From Microglena sp. YARC (Eukaryota; Chlorophyta; Chlorophyceae; Chlamydomonadales; Chlamydomonadaceae): a DNA stretch of 64,000 bases. The DNA lies in assembly GCA_022414725.1 (NCBI GenBank), contig CM039463.1:39161369-39225368 (forward strand). The letters run 5' to 3'. The notes below the pieces were generated by a model. It did not search any database and was not told where the DNA came from. It saw only the letters and a list, made by a program, of their open reading frames with translations. Below, one piece after another: positions 1 through 8,592 of the stretch (positions within the stretch are counted from its first letter, which is position 1; every line of letters starts with the position of its first letter). The position numbers were made by a program, and so were the translations under genes.

Positions 1-12
1 AGCGATCCAAGC

Positions 13-381
13 ATGAAGGTATACTGCGGTCAAGCTGACGTGATCGATGCCTTCACGTGGCTCGTTCTCGACGCTCACCGCTCCTCTCCCGTGCAAATGT
101 CTTCTGACGTGCAGCGTGAAACCTACAGACTCCGAGTAGATGAGGGCAACGAGCTTGTGCTCGTCAATCAGTACTTTTCAGTCACAGACTCCGCCACAGA
201 CATCGTTCTTCTGAAGGATATCAATGCATTTTCCCGGGATTTCAAAATGAACAAAAAGACTCTGCAAACAAGACTCGAGAAAATGGGGGCTATTCCTGAC
301 ACTAACTGCAGCGTCGCCGGTGTGAGGGGTGGTCGAGGTTTCAAGAACCTTGTCTTCTTCACCCCAGATTCCGAAGCATAA
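13..381 (+). CDS. C-terminal part of a possible primase-helicase (5' end outside or lost)
   Basis: Open frame of 122 aa ending in TAA. The last third (KDINAF..., then GVRGGRGF) resembles the C-terminal winged-helix tail that follows the SF3/D5 helicase core in viral replication proteins; a comparable tail, with a G-I-S-K-N-R stretch, is seen in the helicase relic near 15.2 kb. No ATPase motifs lie within the window, so the N-terminal part is either upstream of base 1 or lost. The Met at 13 may be internal. The family assignment is inference from pattern only; it could be an unrelated DNA-binding protein. Confidence 0.4.
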   Translation: MKVYCGQADVIDAFTWLVLDAHRSSPVQMSSDVQRETYRLRVDEGNELVLVNQYFSVTDSATDIVLLKDINAFSRDFKMNKKTLQTRLEKMGAIPDTNCSVAGVRGGRGFKNLVFFTPDSEA

Positions 382-443
382 AAGCAAAAGCGTTACCTTT
401 AGTATTAGCCATCCATCAATCAATCCGTTGATCCGTCAGATAA

Positions 444-785
444 ATGGCCACTACTTCTTCTCCAGCCAAATCCTCGGTCGTCGTACCCGGACAGGCTGCC
501 ATGTCCAAAATCAAGTACATCAGAATAAACGAAGAAATCAAACGCATCCTGCAGGAAGACCATGTGTCCACTGAAACCACGCACGATCTTATCATGAAGT
601 GCATCCGAGACACCATCCATTTCGACCCAAAAGGACCCACCTACGGAATACGTGACAAGAAGAAAATCGCACAATACCAGAAGGATCGCAACATAGCCAT
701 AAGGGACATAGCCATCATTCTCCGGAACAATATCGATAAACGGACACTCCTGCATACCCCTGCCTGCCCCGACTGTAACAATTAA
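444..785 (+). CDS. hypothetical protein, 113 aa
   Basis: Starts at ATG 444, 62 bases after the previous stop, and ends in TAA. Mixed charge, rich in Ile/Lys/Arg/Asp, with a helical central part (EEIKRILQEDH, then DKKKIAQYQKDRNIAIRDIAIILRNN) and a C-terminal CPDC pair. No signal peptide or membrane segment. No family is recognised. Same strand as the preceding ORF, so possibly co-expressed. Coding status rests on the open frame and amino-acid composition only. Confidence 0.45.
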   Translation: MATTSSPAKSSVVVPGQAAMSKIKYIRINEEIKRILQEDHVSTETTHDLIMKCIRDTIHFDPKGPTYGIRDKKKIAQYQKDRNIAIRDIAIILRNNIDKRTLLHTPACPDCNN

Positions 786-858
786 TTCAAAAACTCAAAT
801 CTCATGAAACATTTTTTTTTTGAGGGGTACCGCTTGAGCTGCGCATGTATCAAACGAC

Positions 859-2697
859 GGCTCATTCAAAACACGGAAACACAAAAACACACCAATTTAC
901 TAAACCTTGTTTAGTTCTCTTTTAACAAAGGGCCTTGTCTGGGACTGGGTCCCTATATTACTATTCTAATATCCTTAAAAATTGTGTATTAGTGTATATG
1001 TGTTATGGGGGTGAAAACGAATCCATGTAAATACCCACATATTGTCAAGCAGAAGCCTGCTTGGGACCATTCGGTTTTCTTTGGATGACAGTCCAATTGA
1101 CCTACCGTGAATGCGATTGCGTAAGATGCGGTGGCTCATTCAAAACACGGATACACAAAAACACACCAATTTACTAAACCTTGTTTAGTTCTCTTTTAAC
1201 AAAGGGCCTTGTCTGGGACTGGGTCCCTATATTACTATTCTAATATCCTTAAAAATTGTGTATTAGTGTATATGTGTTATGGGGGTGAAAACGAATCCAT
1301 GTAAATACCCACATATTGTCAAGCAGAAGCCTGCTTGGGACCATTCGGTTTTCTTTGGATGACAGTCCTACGGACCTACCGTGAATGCGATTGCGTAAGA
1401 TGCGGTGGCTCATTCAAAACACGGATACACAAAAACACACCAATTTACTAAACCTTGTTTAGTTCTCTTTTAACAAAGGGCCTTGTCTGGGACTGGGTCC
1501 CTATATTACTATTCTAATATCCTTAAAAATTGTGTATTAGTGTATATGTGTTATGGGGGTGAAAACGAATCCATGTAAATACCCACATATTGTCAAGCAG
1601 AAGCCTGCTTGGGACCATTCGGTTTTCTTTGGATGACAGTCCAACGGACCTACCGTGAATGCGATTGCGTAAGATGCGGTGGCTCATTCAAAACACGGAT
1701 ACACAAAAACACACCAATTTACTAAACCTTGTTTAGTTCTCTTTTAACAAAGGGCCTTGTCTGGGACTGGGTCCCTATATTACTATTCTAATATCCTTAA
1801 AAATTGTGTATTAGTGTATATGTGTTATGGGGGTGAAAACGAATCCATGTAAATACCCACATATTGTCAAGCAGAAGCCTGCTTGGGACCATTCGGTTTT
1901 CTTTGGATGACAGTCCTACGGACCTACCGTGAATGCGATTGCGTTAGATGCGGTGGCTCATTCAAAACACGGATACACAAAAACACACCAATTTACTAAA
2001 CCTTGTTTAGTTCTCTTTTAACAAAGGGCCTTGTCTGGGACTGGGTCCCTATATTACTATTCTAATATCCTTAAAAATTGTGTATTAGTGTATATGTGTT
2101 ATGGGGGTGAAAACGAATCCATGTAAATACCCACATATTGTCAAGCAGAAGCCTGCTTGGGACCATTCGGTTTTCTTTGGATGACAGTCCAACGGACCTA
2201 CCGTGAATGCGATTGCGTAAGATGCGGTGGCTCATTCAAAACACGGATACACAAAAACACATCAATTTACTAAACCTTGTTTAGTTCTCTTTTAACAAAG
2301 GGCCTTGTCTGGGACTGGGTCCCTATATTACTATTCTAATATCCTTAAAAATTGTGTATTAGTGTATATGTGTTATGGGGGTGAAAACGAATCCATGTAA
2401 ATACCCACATATTGTCAAGCAGAAGCCTGCTTGGGACCATTCGGTTTTCTTTGGATGACAGTCCTACGGACCTACCGTGAATGCGATTGCGTAAGATGCG
2501 GTGGCTCATTCAAAACACGGATACACAAAAACACACCAATTTACTAAACCTTGTTTAGTTCTCTTTTAACAAAGGGCCTTGTCTGGGACTGGGTCCCTAT
2601 ATTACTATTCTAATATCCTTAAAAATTGTGTACTAGTGTATATGTGTTATGGGGGTGAAAACGATTCCCATGTAAATACCCACATATTGTCAAGCAG
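859..2697. repeat. 274-bp tandem array, about 6.7 copies
   Basis: The phrase GGCTCATTCAAAACACGG begins at 859, 1133, 1407, 1681, 1955, 2229 and 2503, an exact 274-bp step. Copies are nearly identical. Each contains a palindrome CTAAACCTTGTTTAG and the hairpin CAAGCAGAAGCCTGCTTG. One base in GTCC(A/T)ACGG alternates A,T,A,T,A,T along successive copies, implying a 548-bp dimer as the amplification unit. The last copy stops inside the hairpin. No gene is seen in 786-2689. Confidence 0.97.
1046..1063. other. hairpin CAAGCAGAAGCCTGCTTG (first array copy)
   Basis: Imperfect palindrome with stem CAAGCAG/CTGCTTG and a 4-base centre. Repeats every 274 bases at 1320, 1594, 1868, 2142 and 2416; a half copy closes the array near 2690-2699. 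The same hairpin occurs outside the array next to several genes. Confidence 0.85.
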
Positions 2698-3481
2698 AAT
2701 CGCCACTCACCTGTGAACCATTAGCCGGCCATCCGAAGATCCCTTTCAACCTTGCAGGATACAGCAGTGCCCTCCCACTGCCACCAGGCCAGTGCCTCTG
2801 CAAGAGCTCATCAAGGCGCTCGTAGGTTAAGATCGACTCTGCGTCAAACATTCTGCCCAGGGCAGCGATGAAGGGAGTGCCTGCCTTGCCACCTGCCGTT
2901 TCTTCAAAAGGCCCAGTTGCCAACAACATCACGTCCTTGTGTGCAACGCGATGGAACTGTGCATCATGATCTGCTCTTGCTGCGTCGCGCAGAGATCTTC
3001 CGTGCTGGAACGGCAGACCAGTGCCGGGGGCAATGGCATCTGCTTCGCACATGTTGAGCACGCGGATGAGTGTGCCGCAAAAACGTTGCGTTGCCACCAC
3101 CGCATCGATGGCCTCAGCTGACACCAGCTGTTTGTAAGAACATACCAATGTACCGTGACGTGGCGACCCCTCATTCATGCCATGCCCACAGAATAACAAA
3201 AGAGCAACGTCCACGGAGGGCTCCAACAACCAAGCCAATTGGTCCATGACGGTCCTCCGGTACACGGTGCCTTCGAGAACACTGATCTCCATACCAGAAC
3301 CCAAAACCTTGTTGACAAAAACATCATGGTCCTTCATGGCTCCGCCACATCTGTACCCCTTCAAGTCCCTTGGCAGCGTACCACACTCTTGCAATGTGTG
3401 CATAAGCACGGGTCCCAACCCGTCTACGTAGTAACTTGGAAAAATTAACAAGGCGCGACGAGTCTTCACGGACGCCATCAT
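2690..3481 (-). CDS. caspase-fold (C14-like) protein, 263 aa, 3' end probably truncated
   Basis: The His-Cys dyad of caspase/metacaspase-type peptidases is visible: hydrophobic strand then FCGHG (residues 97-101, His100) and, 45 residues later, strand then NMCEAD (143-148, Cys145). The N-terminal strand RRALLIF fits the first strand of the fold. Peptidase activity is inferred; the segment around Cys is not the classical DSCHSG. The ORF runs through a canonical 5' splice site, CAG|GTGAGT (intron would start at 2710), into the 274-bp array, and its final six residues are encoded by splice-site and array sequence. So the true gene was probably spliced and its 3' exon was displaced by the array. 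Start ATG at 3481; a second Met follows at once. Confidence 0.7.
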   Translation of the reverse strand: MMASVKTRRALLIFPSYYVDGLGPVLMHTLQECGTLPRDLKGYRCGGAMKDHDVFVNKVLGSGMEISVLEGTVYRRTVMDQLAWLLEPSVDVALLLFCGHGMNEGSPRHGTLVCSYKQLVSAEAIDAVVATQRFCGTLIRVLNMCEADAIAPGTGLPFQHGRSLRDAARADHDAQFHRVAHKDVMLLATGPFEETAGGKAGTPFIAALGRMFDAESILTYERLDELLQRHWPGGSGRALLYPARLKGIFGWPANGSQVSGDSA

Positions 3482-3947
3482 GTGCTCCTACTCTCAAATA
3501 AAGTGGGACACGCTGTAATTTCCTTTTTTGCTAATCCGGTACCGCGAATTAATAATAAGAAGTGTCTGTGAGGTGTGCTGGCAGTGAGAAGAGTCCGCCG
3601 TTTTTCCAGTGTGGCATTCTCAAGCCGCCGCGTGGCATGATGTGTGATAAGGATGGACGAGACGCTGCCTCTGCCGTGCGTGATGGGGCTGGGCGATAAG
3701 CCGCCGCCGCATCAGTTCCGTGCGTGTGCGTGATGAGTCTGGACGAGGAGCCGCCAGCGTGCATGGATTCTTTGGATTGCTTTGACTTGCATGGACTTGA
3801 GTTATCTCATGAGTTCTTCTTGCAGAGCTATCTACTTGCTTGATACTGTATTGGACCGTACTTGTTTGTGGATGCATTGAGATGAGATGAATTGAGGTGA
3901 GATGCATGAGATTGCATTCAAGCGTCAGCACTTTGTCTCTGTACGTT
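3482..3947. other. divergent intergenic region
   Basis: Between the minus-strand caspase-like gene and the plus-strand gene at 3987. Contains short degenerate GC-rich direct repeats (3650-3770) and no convincing coding frame. Confidence 0.5.
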
Positions 3948-3955
3948 TATATATA
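3948..3955 (+). promoter_or_regulatory. TATA-like box
   Basis: TATATATA lies 32 bases before the ATG of the spliced gene at 3987, a spacing compatible with a eukaryotic TATA box and a very short leader. Confidence 0.5.
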
Positions 3956-3986
3956 GCGTTTTCTTGTCTGCTGCGCCTTTAGGGAC

Positions 3987-4366
3987 ATGAACATGGAGCC
4001 GGCCCCCCTGCAAAACCAACTACCCTTCTACGTCACCCAAGAGCAGCTCGTTGCATTCGAGCTCCGCATCATGCAACGCATGCAGCAACAGTTGAACGAC
4101 ATTAATGATGCGCACACTGAGCTCATCACAGCCAACATGCACATGCAACAACAGATCAACCACGTGCGCGATGCAGTGCGGGCGCTGGAGCACAGGTGCG
4201 GTGTTGGGACATTGACCTGTGCGGCGGTTGCGCTATATTCGAGATTTTAACCGGGCACTTTTTGACACATGCCTGCAGGTGGGATGCCGGTGCCCAGGAT
4301 GCGCCACTGGCAGAGAACAAGAAGCGCTCCGCAAAAAGCTCCTGCACGAAACACGAATTTGCGTAA
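3987..4366 (+). CDS. small coiled-coil protein, two exons (3987-4195, 4279-4366)
   Basis: Exon 1 begins at ATG 3987. An 83-nt intron (4196-4278) with GT...AG ends, a CAG|GTGCGG donor and a TGCAG acceptor preserves the frame across a split Arg codon and gives 98 aa ending in TAA. Without splicing the frame runs on into Cys/Ala-rich residues unlike the rest. Residues ~18-65 are Gln/Met/Asn-rich heptads (QRMQQQLNDIND, MHMQQQINHVRDAVRALEH), a likely coiled coil; the tail is Lys/Ala-rich. Function unknown. Exon 2 abuts the 3' end of the convergent caspase-like gene. The splice model is inferred from sequence only. Confidence 0.5.
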
Positions 4367-4369
4367 GTT

Positions 4370-5236
4370 TTACCCTATAGTGCATCCCGGTGTCTCACAT
4401 GCAGAAGCAGGGGCACAAGCCAAGCTCACCTCTCTCTGTTTGACTGATGACGGTCGAAACAAAGAACCTCGCATCTCGTTGTTCGCCCCCACCAGATGCA
4501 AGGCGGATCCGTTGAACACACGCATGTTGTTGCGAATGGCGTCCTCAATCCCAGAGTAACAACATTCACCGGTATCCATGATGCTGCCGATCGCTTTCAC
4601 AAATGCATTCAGTGTTTGCGAGTTCAAGACAGCGTCATCGGTTGCAAAGATGAACATGCACCGTCGAAATTGGTAGTTGTTCTTGATCCCTCTCAGTGGG
4701 TTGAGGCCCTCGGAAGGCTGCGCACCGCAAAACAACATGAAAGACAACACTGTTCCTCTGTGATGCATTGTCGCATGTGACACCTCCTCCAGTGACACCT
4801 TCGCCCCGTTGGTCAGGACGAGTTGGCCGGAGGATCCATGACCACACAAGACGATCACGAGCACCGAGTCATAGTGTGAGTGTGTCACGTGATCATCCAA
4901 CAGATCCATCAGCTCTGCCTTATTCTAGTGCCCCCGCAGCGCATCGACATTAAAGTCGAGCGGGCGCAACAAGCTAACCCACGTGTTGTGGTGACCCGGT
5001 ATGTCCAACCCATCCACATTCTTGCCCAACATGGTTCCTGCTTCACGGTTGTGCACCCATAAAGTCCTCTGAATGTGATCCGTAGGAACATAAGTATAAT
5101 CCACATACAACAGAAGTGCCTTGTTGCGGGATGCTGAAGAGGGCGAGTAGGTTGGCAGCTCATGTTCATGGCGGCAAAATTGATGATGATCTGGCTCTTC
5201 ATCATCATCATCATACTGCGGGAGACGCCAACGCAT
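4370..5236 (-). pseudogene. second caspase-fold protein, interrupted by an in-frame TAG
   Basis: Reading from ATG 5236: an Asp/His-rich N-terminus, a strand NKALLLYVDYTY, then a TAG at 4925-4927. The same frame resumes at once (NKAELMDLLDD) and carries VIVLCGHG, the probable catalytic His, then 37 residues later FMLFCGAQPSEG with the probable Cys. Spacing and strands match the gene at 2690-3481, so the two are likely paralogues. A GTGAGC donor (intron from 4429) and a TTTCGTGCAG acceptor (to 4342) suggest an intron near the 3' end, at a position similar to that in the paralogue. Other genes here use TAG as a stop, so readthrough or a variant code is unlikely and decay is the simplest reading. 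An upstream frame (5270-5406) encodes a hydrophobic segment that could be a shifted N-terminal anchor. Confidence 0.6.
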
Positions 5237-5283
5237 TTCGTCAGATATTTTGACCCCGAGTACAGTAAACACACGATTCCCCC

Positions 5284-5291
5284 CTTATATA
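5284..5291 (-). promoter_or_regulatory. TATA-like box upstream of caspase-like gene 2
   Basis: TATATAAG on the minus strand, about 48 bases before ATG 5236. It contains an in-frame TAA, which argues that the coding region starts downstream of it. Confidence 0.35.
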
Positions 5292-5456
5292 CATTCACCT
5301 GAGTACACCAGAAACTCCTGATGATGGCGACTGTAGAGAACATGACCATGGCCAGGCATGCAGCAACGACTCCCGCATGTCCAGGGTCGATCCGGTTCCA
5401 TGGCATGCTGCATGAGCACGCAGGAAAGGTACGATGACTCTCTCCCCCACCCCCTG

Positions 5457-5833
5457 TTACTCAGCTAATTGAATCTCCTGGGATTGCTTATTGAAGATCC
5501 TGAAAAGTACATTACCCCCCCTTAGAACGAGATAGTTGCCTATCCAGGTGACGATAAAAAAATCATTCCCAATTCGTGCAGCAGGGATGGCAGAGTCTGC
5601 TACTATCAATGTGACCCCCTCTGGAATCTGAATTGGCTGGTAGATGATAGGGGCCTCAGCCTGGTATCCTCAGCCACGGGGTGTTGGACCTCAAACCGGA
5701 TCTTGGCAATGTTAGGGTCCAGTCGCTCCATGACCATGTGCACGCCATCTCCGATCAGTCTGCGGTGCAAGTTGTCATTCTTGTAGCTGAACGTACCGGA
5801 AAACGGCGGCATTTCTGCAGTCCGGGCACACAT
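5457..5833 (-). pseudogene. hypothetical protein (~125 aa) with one frameshift
   Basis: The first part runs from ATG 5833 (FSYKNDNLHRRLIGDG...MERLDPNIAKIRFEVQHPV). Near 5665-5680 coding character moves to the neighbouring frame, which stays open with convincing content (IPEGVTLIVADSAIP, FFIVTWIGNYLVLRGG) to a TAA at 5457-5459. One missing base explains the switch. Beta-rich, no recognised family. The region upstream of the ATG is very AT-rich (TTTATAATAATTATAATAAT), like other promoters here. Confidence 0.5.
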
Positions 5834-5942
5834 AATTAGTATTATTATAATTATTATAAACGCTTCTCCATTATAGATTTCCCCTCTCCATTATACACAC
5901 GCTCAATCGCTTCTCAGACCCTTCACTCGCACACACACTGAA

Positions 5943-6068
5943 GTGCATGATGATGTAACACCCGGAATGACTTATCGTCCACACTCACAAAATAGACCGC
6001 CCCCCCCGCATCCTTACATGACACACGACGGCCTTCGCATCCCCCCGTCCATAATTCATTCGCTCACA
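5943..6068. repeat. dispersed repeat, copy A
   Basis: About 125 bp from GCATGATGAT to TTCGCTCACACAC that recur nearly identically at 18006-18137. Differences are a shorter poly-C run and scattered substitutions. Confidence 0.9.
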
Positions 6069-6080
6069 CACATCCGCCGT

Positions 6081-6213
6081 TTGCGTGTGTCCTCCGATAC
6101 ATTCGACAGTGTTCCGCATCTTGTGTCCTCCGATACATTCGACAGTGTTCTGCCGTTTGCGTGCGTCCTCCGATACATTCGGCAGTGTTCCGCCGTTTGC
6201 GTGTGTCCTCCTC
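6081..6213. repeat. ~40-bp minisatellite, about 3.5 copies
   Basis: Repeats of GTCCTCCGATACATTCG followed by (A/G)CAGTGTTC and CGCCGTTTGCGT. Present in copy A only; copy B has other sequence here. Confidence 0.85.
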
Positions 6214-6260
6214 CGATGGACAAGTCAGATCCTATGACACGTGTTTCCGCGAGTCCGCAG

Positions 6261-6350
6261 CTGAATTCCCCTGCCCCACTCCGTGGGTCCCGCGATTCCT
6301 CTTTCATGATCCCGGAATAGTTTGTTAAGCAGACGCCTGCTTGAGACGGC
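6261..6350. repeat. dispersed repeat with hairpin, copy A
   Basis: The block CTGAATTCCCCTGCCCCACT through GCCTGCTTGAGAC is shared with 18258-18345 and, more loosely, with 11440-11640 and 19726-19810. It ends in the hairpin (6325-6344, core AAGCAGACGCCTGCTT), directly 3' of the minus-strand gene that stops at 6354. Confidence 0.85.
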
Positions 6351-6353
6351 AGT

Positions 6354-6803
6354 TCATGAAAGATGAATTGCGGATTCGAGGAATGACTCCTGGATGTTGG
6401 GTAAGGGGATTCCGTATTGTTTGCAAAGATCCTCATTGAGACGCCTGTCATGATCGTTCAGGGAATTCCATTGCTCGGCAGTCATGCTTGACAGTTCGTA
6501 CCTCAGTTGCTTCTCAAGTGCTTCTGCGCGCTCAGTCTCAATCTTCAGTCTAGCAACATATGCCTTATTTCGAGCGCGCTCAGTCTCAAGCTCAATCTCC
6601 AGACTATTCACTCGAGAAGCATCTGCCTTCTTTAGAGAGTGCCCAGTCTCAAGCTCAAGCTCAAGCTCAATCTTCAGTCGAGCAGCATCTGCCTTATTTC
6701 GAGCGCGCTCAGTCTCAAGCTCAATCTCCAGTCGAGCTATGTAAATAAAAGCGAAGGTAGCGATGCAGATAGGTATGAGTAGAGAAAAACACTTGTCAAT
6801 CAT
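6354..6803 (-). CDS. membrane-anchored coiled-coil protein, 149 aa
   Basis: The start is taken at ATG 6803: residues 5-23 (CFSLLIPICIATFAFIYIA) then form one N-terminal transmembrane segment, and a TTTATAAA box sits 13-20 bases upstream. A longer frame to 6908 is open but crosses that box. Residues ~24-115 are a highly charged coiled coil built from repeats of LEIELETERARNKA, and the DNA repeats accordingly. The C-terminus (~115-149) is non-repetitive. Likely a single-pass tethering or structural protein; no family recognised. A hairpin follows the stop within 30 bases. Confidence 0.6.
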   Translation of the reverse strand: MIDKCFSLLIPICIATFAFIYIARLEIELETERARNKADAARLKIELELELETGHSLKKADASRVNSLEIELETERARNKAYVARLKIETERAEALEKQLRYELSSMTAEQWNSLNDHDRRLNEDLCKQYGIPLPNIQESFLESAIHLS

Positions 6804-6815
6804 ATTGATTGATTG

Positions 6816-6823
6816 TTTATAAA
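6816..6823 (-). promoter_or_regulatory. TTTATAAA box
   Basis: AT-rich palindromic box immediately upstream of ATG 6803 on the minus strand; it decides the start chosen for that gene. Confidence 0.4.
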
Positions 6824-7066
6824 GTATAGCTTTCCACTTGTTGTCCAGAATAAGCGCAAGATACCGTCGACGGAATACTAAAATGAAAACGCCTCGTGTA
6901 CGGCACACCTTACGGCATTCACTCTCCCCCGAATGTCAACTTTGGATTGCCCTTGCTCTCTTAACATGTCGAACAGAAGCCGACTATTCTCGAAGTCTTC
7001 GCCAAGAGTCGATCCCATACAGTTGTTGGTACTGACTGCTCAACATAAGGAGTAAAAAGCTGTGCA

Positions 7067-7074
7067 TATATAAT
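7067..7074 (+). promoter_or_regulatory. TATATAAT adjoining the start codon
   Basis: Ends 5 bases before ATG 7080. This is too close for a normal TATA box at -30; the layout recalls late promoters of large DNA viruses, where an AT-rich core abuts the ATG. Inference only. Confidence 0.35.
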
Positions 7075-7079
7075 CAAGT

Positions 7080-7688
7080 ATGCCTTTCAGGGTGGGTTTT
7101 AAACCGTTGAACATTGGAGTGCAATGTGCAAGGTATGCCGATGTGCGTCAATTGTTTGGATTTTCTGACCGTTTGCAGGTTTTGTTTCTACAACGCAATG
7201 CGTTCGAGGCGTACGTCAAGGACAATAGCATACCCTTAGACCCTCAAGAAGTGTGGCATGAGAATATTCATATCCGCAAATGCAATATCAACGGACTCGT
7301 CTGTGCGCTTATGAGGAGACTGGCACTGTTGGAGCACATGCGAGCATGGGAGAACAATAAGGATGGACCTAGACGGGGGGCATGCATTGTTGAGATTTAT
7401 GTGGAGTGGAATGTATTAGAAAGGAGACTAACCCGCCTCATTGCATCCGACGCTGCTGTGGGCGATTCCGTGATCCGCTTCTGCCCAAACGAAAGCATAT
7501 GTATTGCCAGACAGTTGGACCCAACCCTATTCTCATCAATTCCACCTGACGTGATAGAGAACATAATAAGTATGGTAGGGGAGCCAGACGCGAATGCGCT
7601 ACGCGCAGCATCTCCTACCATCGACGCTCAGTATGTGCCGACGAAGATTAGGAAGATGTTTGTCGTTCTGGACCAGATTGCTGTTTAG
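7080..7688 (+). CDS. hypothetical protein, 202 aa, possible F-box-like segment
   Basis: Intact ORF from ATG 7080 to TAG. Residues 1-145 are mixed alpha/beta with a basic stretch (MRRLALLEHMRAW) and no recognised family. Residues 151-178 (FSSIPPDVIENIISMV, then ALRAAS) resemble the first helices of an F-box, though an F-box is normally N-terminal and about 40-50 residues. If real, it would suggest an adaptor to ubiquitin ligases; this is weak inference. Followed at 7828 by the recurrent hairpin. Confidence 0.55.
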   Translation: MPFRVGFKPLNIGVQCARYADVRQLFGFSDRLQVLFLQRNAFEAYVKDNSIPLDPQEVWHENIHIRKCNINGLVCALMRRLALLEHMRAWENNKDGPRRGACIVEIYVEWNVLERRLTRLIASDAAVGDSVIRFCPNESICIARQLDPTLFSSIPPDVIENIISMVGEPDANALRAASPTIDAQYVPTKIRKMFVVLDQIAV

Positions 7689-7823
7689 TTTTGTAGTAAG
7701 CGTAGCTGAAGAGTCAGGAGGGTGGGTCATGAAACATTTGAAACAATTATTAAACCGCTAAAATGAAATCCCTCTGCACCGCTACACGGTGCATGCGCTC
7801 CTTCCTTCAGGAATTCACTAGGG

Positions 7824-7976
7824 TTGTCAAGCAGAAGCCTGCTTGATACACACGGCTTCTTTTTGAGTACCGGACCACAGTGAATGCGGTTGCGAAAGAC
7901 TCAATGCTGCTTTAATCGACGACAAGTGTTTCGTGTGCGCTTCGAAAAACGAGTGTAAACCACGCAAAATCCATAC
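7824..7976. repeat. 153-bp dispersed repeat with hairpin, copy 1
   Basis: Nearly identical in length and sequence to 19786-19938. Begins with the hairpin (7828-7845) and continues through AGTGAATGCGGTTGCG to CGCAAAATCCATAC. The segment TGAATGCG(A/G)TTGCG is also in each 274-bp unit, downstream of the same hairpin. Confidence 0.93.
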
Positions 7977-8291
7977 GTTGAACGGTTTACCAAAGAGGCT
8001 ACTCGGAATATCTTCGAGAACCTCTTCAACCTGCTGCACCCCCCAAAATCAACGATCTGCAGTCTGGATGATTATAAGGTGTGTCCCACTTTATTTGAGA
8101 ACTACTGTACAAATGCCACCACGTACACAATCACCGTTCAGAAGACAGACGACAGTAGTCCGATATCATGTTTCATTTGCATTATTCGAACTGTGGAAGA
8201 GTCCTTGTTGGCATGTCAGGGGGGACTAGGGGGAACAACATCAGAGGCTATCGATGACATCGGGTTACAATGTGGCTGGCACATCCTGTGA
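7977..8291 (+). pseudogene. fragment of an unknown gene, no start codon
   Basis: Open frame beginning exactly where the 153-bp repeat ends and running to a TGA at 8289-8291 (ERFTKEATRNIFENLFNLL..., NYCTNATTYTITVQKTDD, CFICIIRTVEESLLAC). Cys-rich and plausibly coding, but its 5' part is replaced by the repeat and the first Met (8079) is well inside. Looks like a gene truncated by repeat insertion or recombination. Confidence 0.4.
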
Positions 8292-8397
8292 ATCATGGAT
8301 TCTCTACCTGGCCAACGCCTCTCACAGACATCTCTGATATCAAAAACGTAGTTAGGATTTTTAGTTGGACACCAGAGTGATTAGATCGGATTGCTGC

Positions 8398-8515
8398 ACG
8401 CACGCACGCACACACACACACACACAGATAAAGCACATGCGGTCGTGAGACTGAATGGACGAGGCTGCGAAAGCTGCCGTGGCGTGTGTGTGAGAATGAA
8501 TGAATGAATGAATGT
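8398..8515. repeat. microsatellites (CGCA/CA)n and (GAAT)n
   Basis: A run of GCAC/CA dinucleotides at 8398-8426 and GAATGAATGAATGAATG near 8496-8512, in the gap before the protease gene. Confidence 0.9.
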
Positions 8516-8592
8516 ACGGACACTACTCTTCGAAAGCCGCCGTGGCCCGTGTGAGAATGAATGGACGAACGGGGGGCCCGCACCAAGCTGCC

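Noticed and set aside
859..2697. CRISPR-like array
   Set aside because: Whole 274-bp units repeat without unique spacers; the setting is eukaryotic and there are no cas genes.
4370..5272. Variant genetic code with TAG as Gln
   Set aside because: Other ORFs here end in TAA, TAG and TGA alike; one premature stop does not support reassignment.
6484..6748. Plus-strand Ser/Gln-rich ORFs
   Set aside because: Antisense shadow of the repetitive coiled-coil gene.
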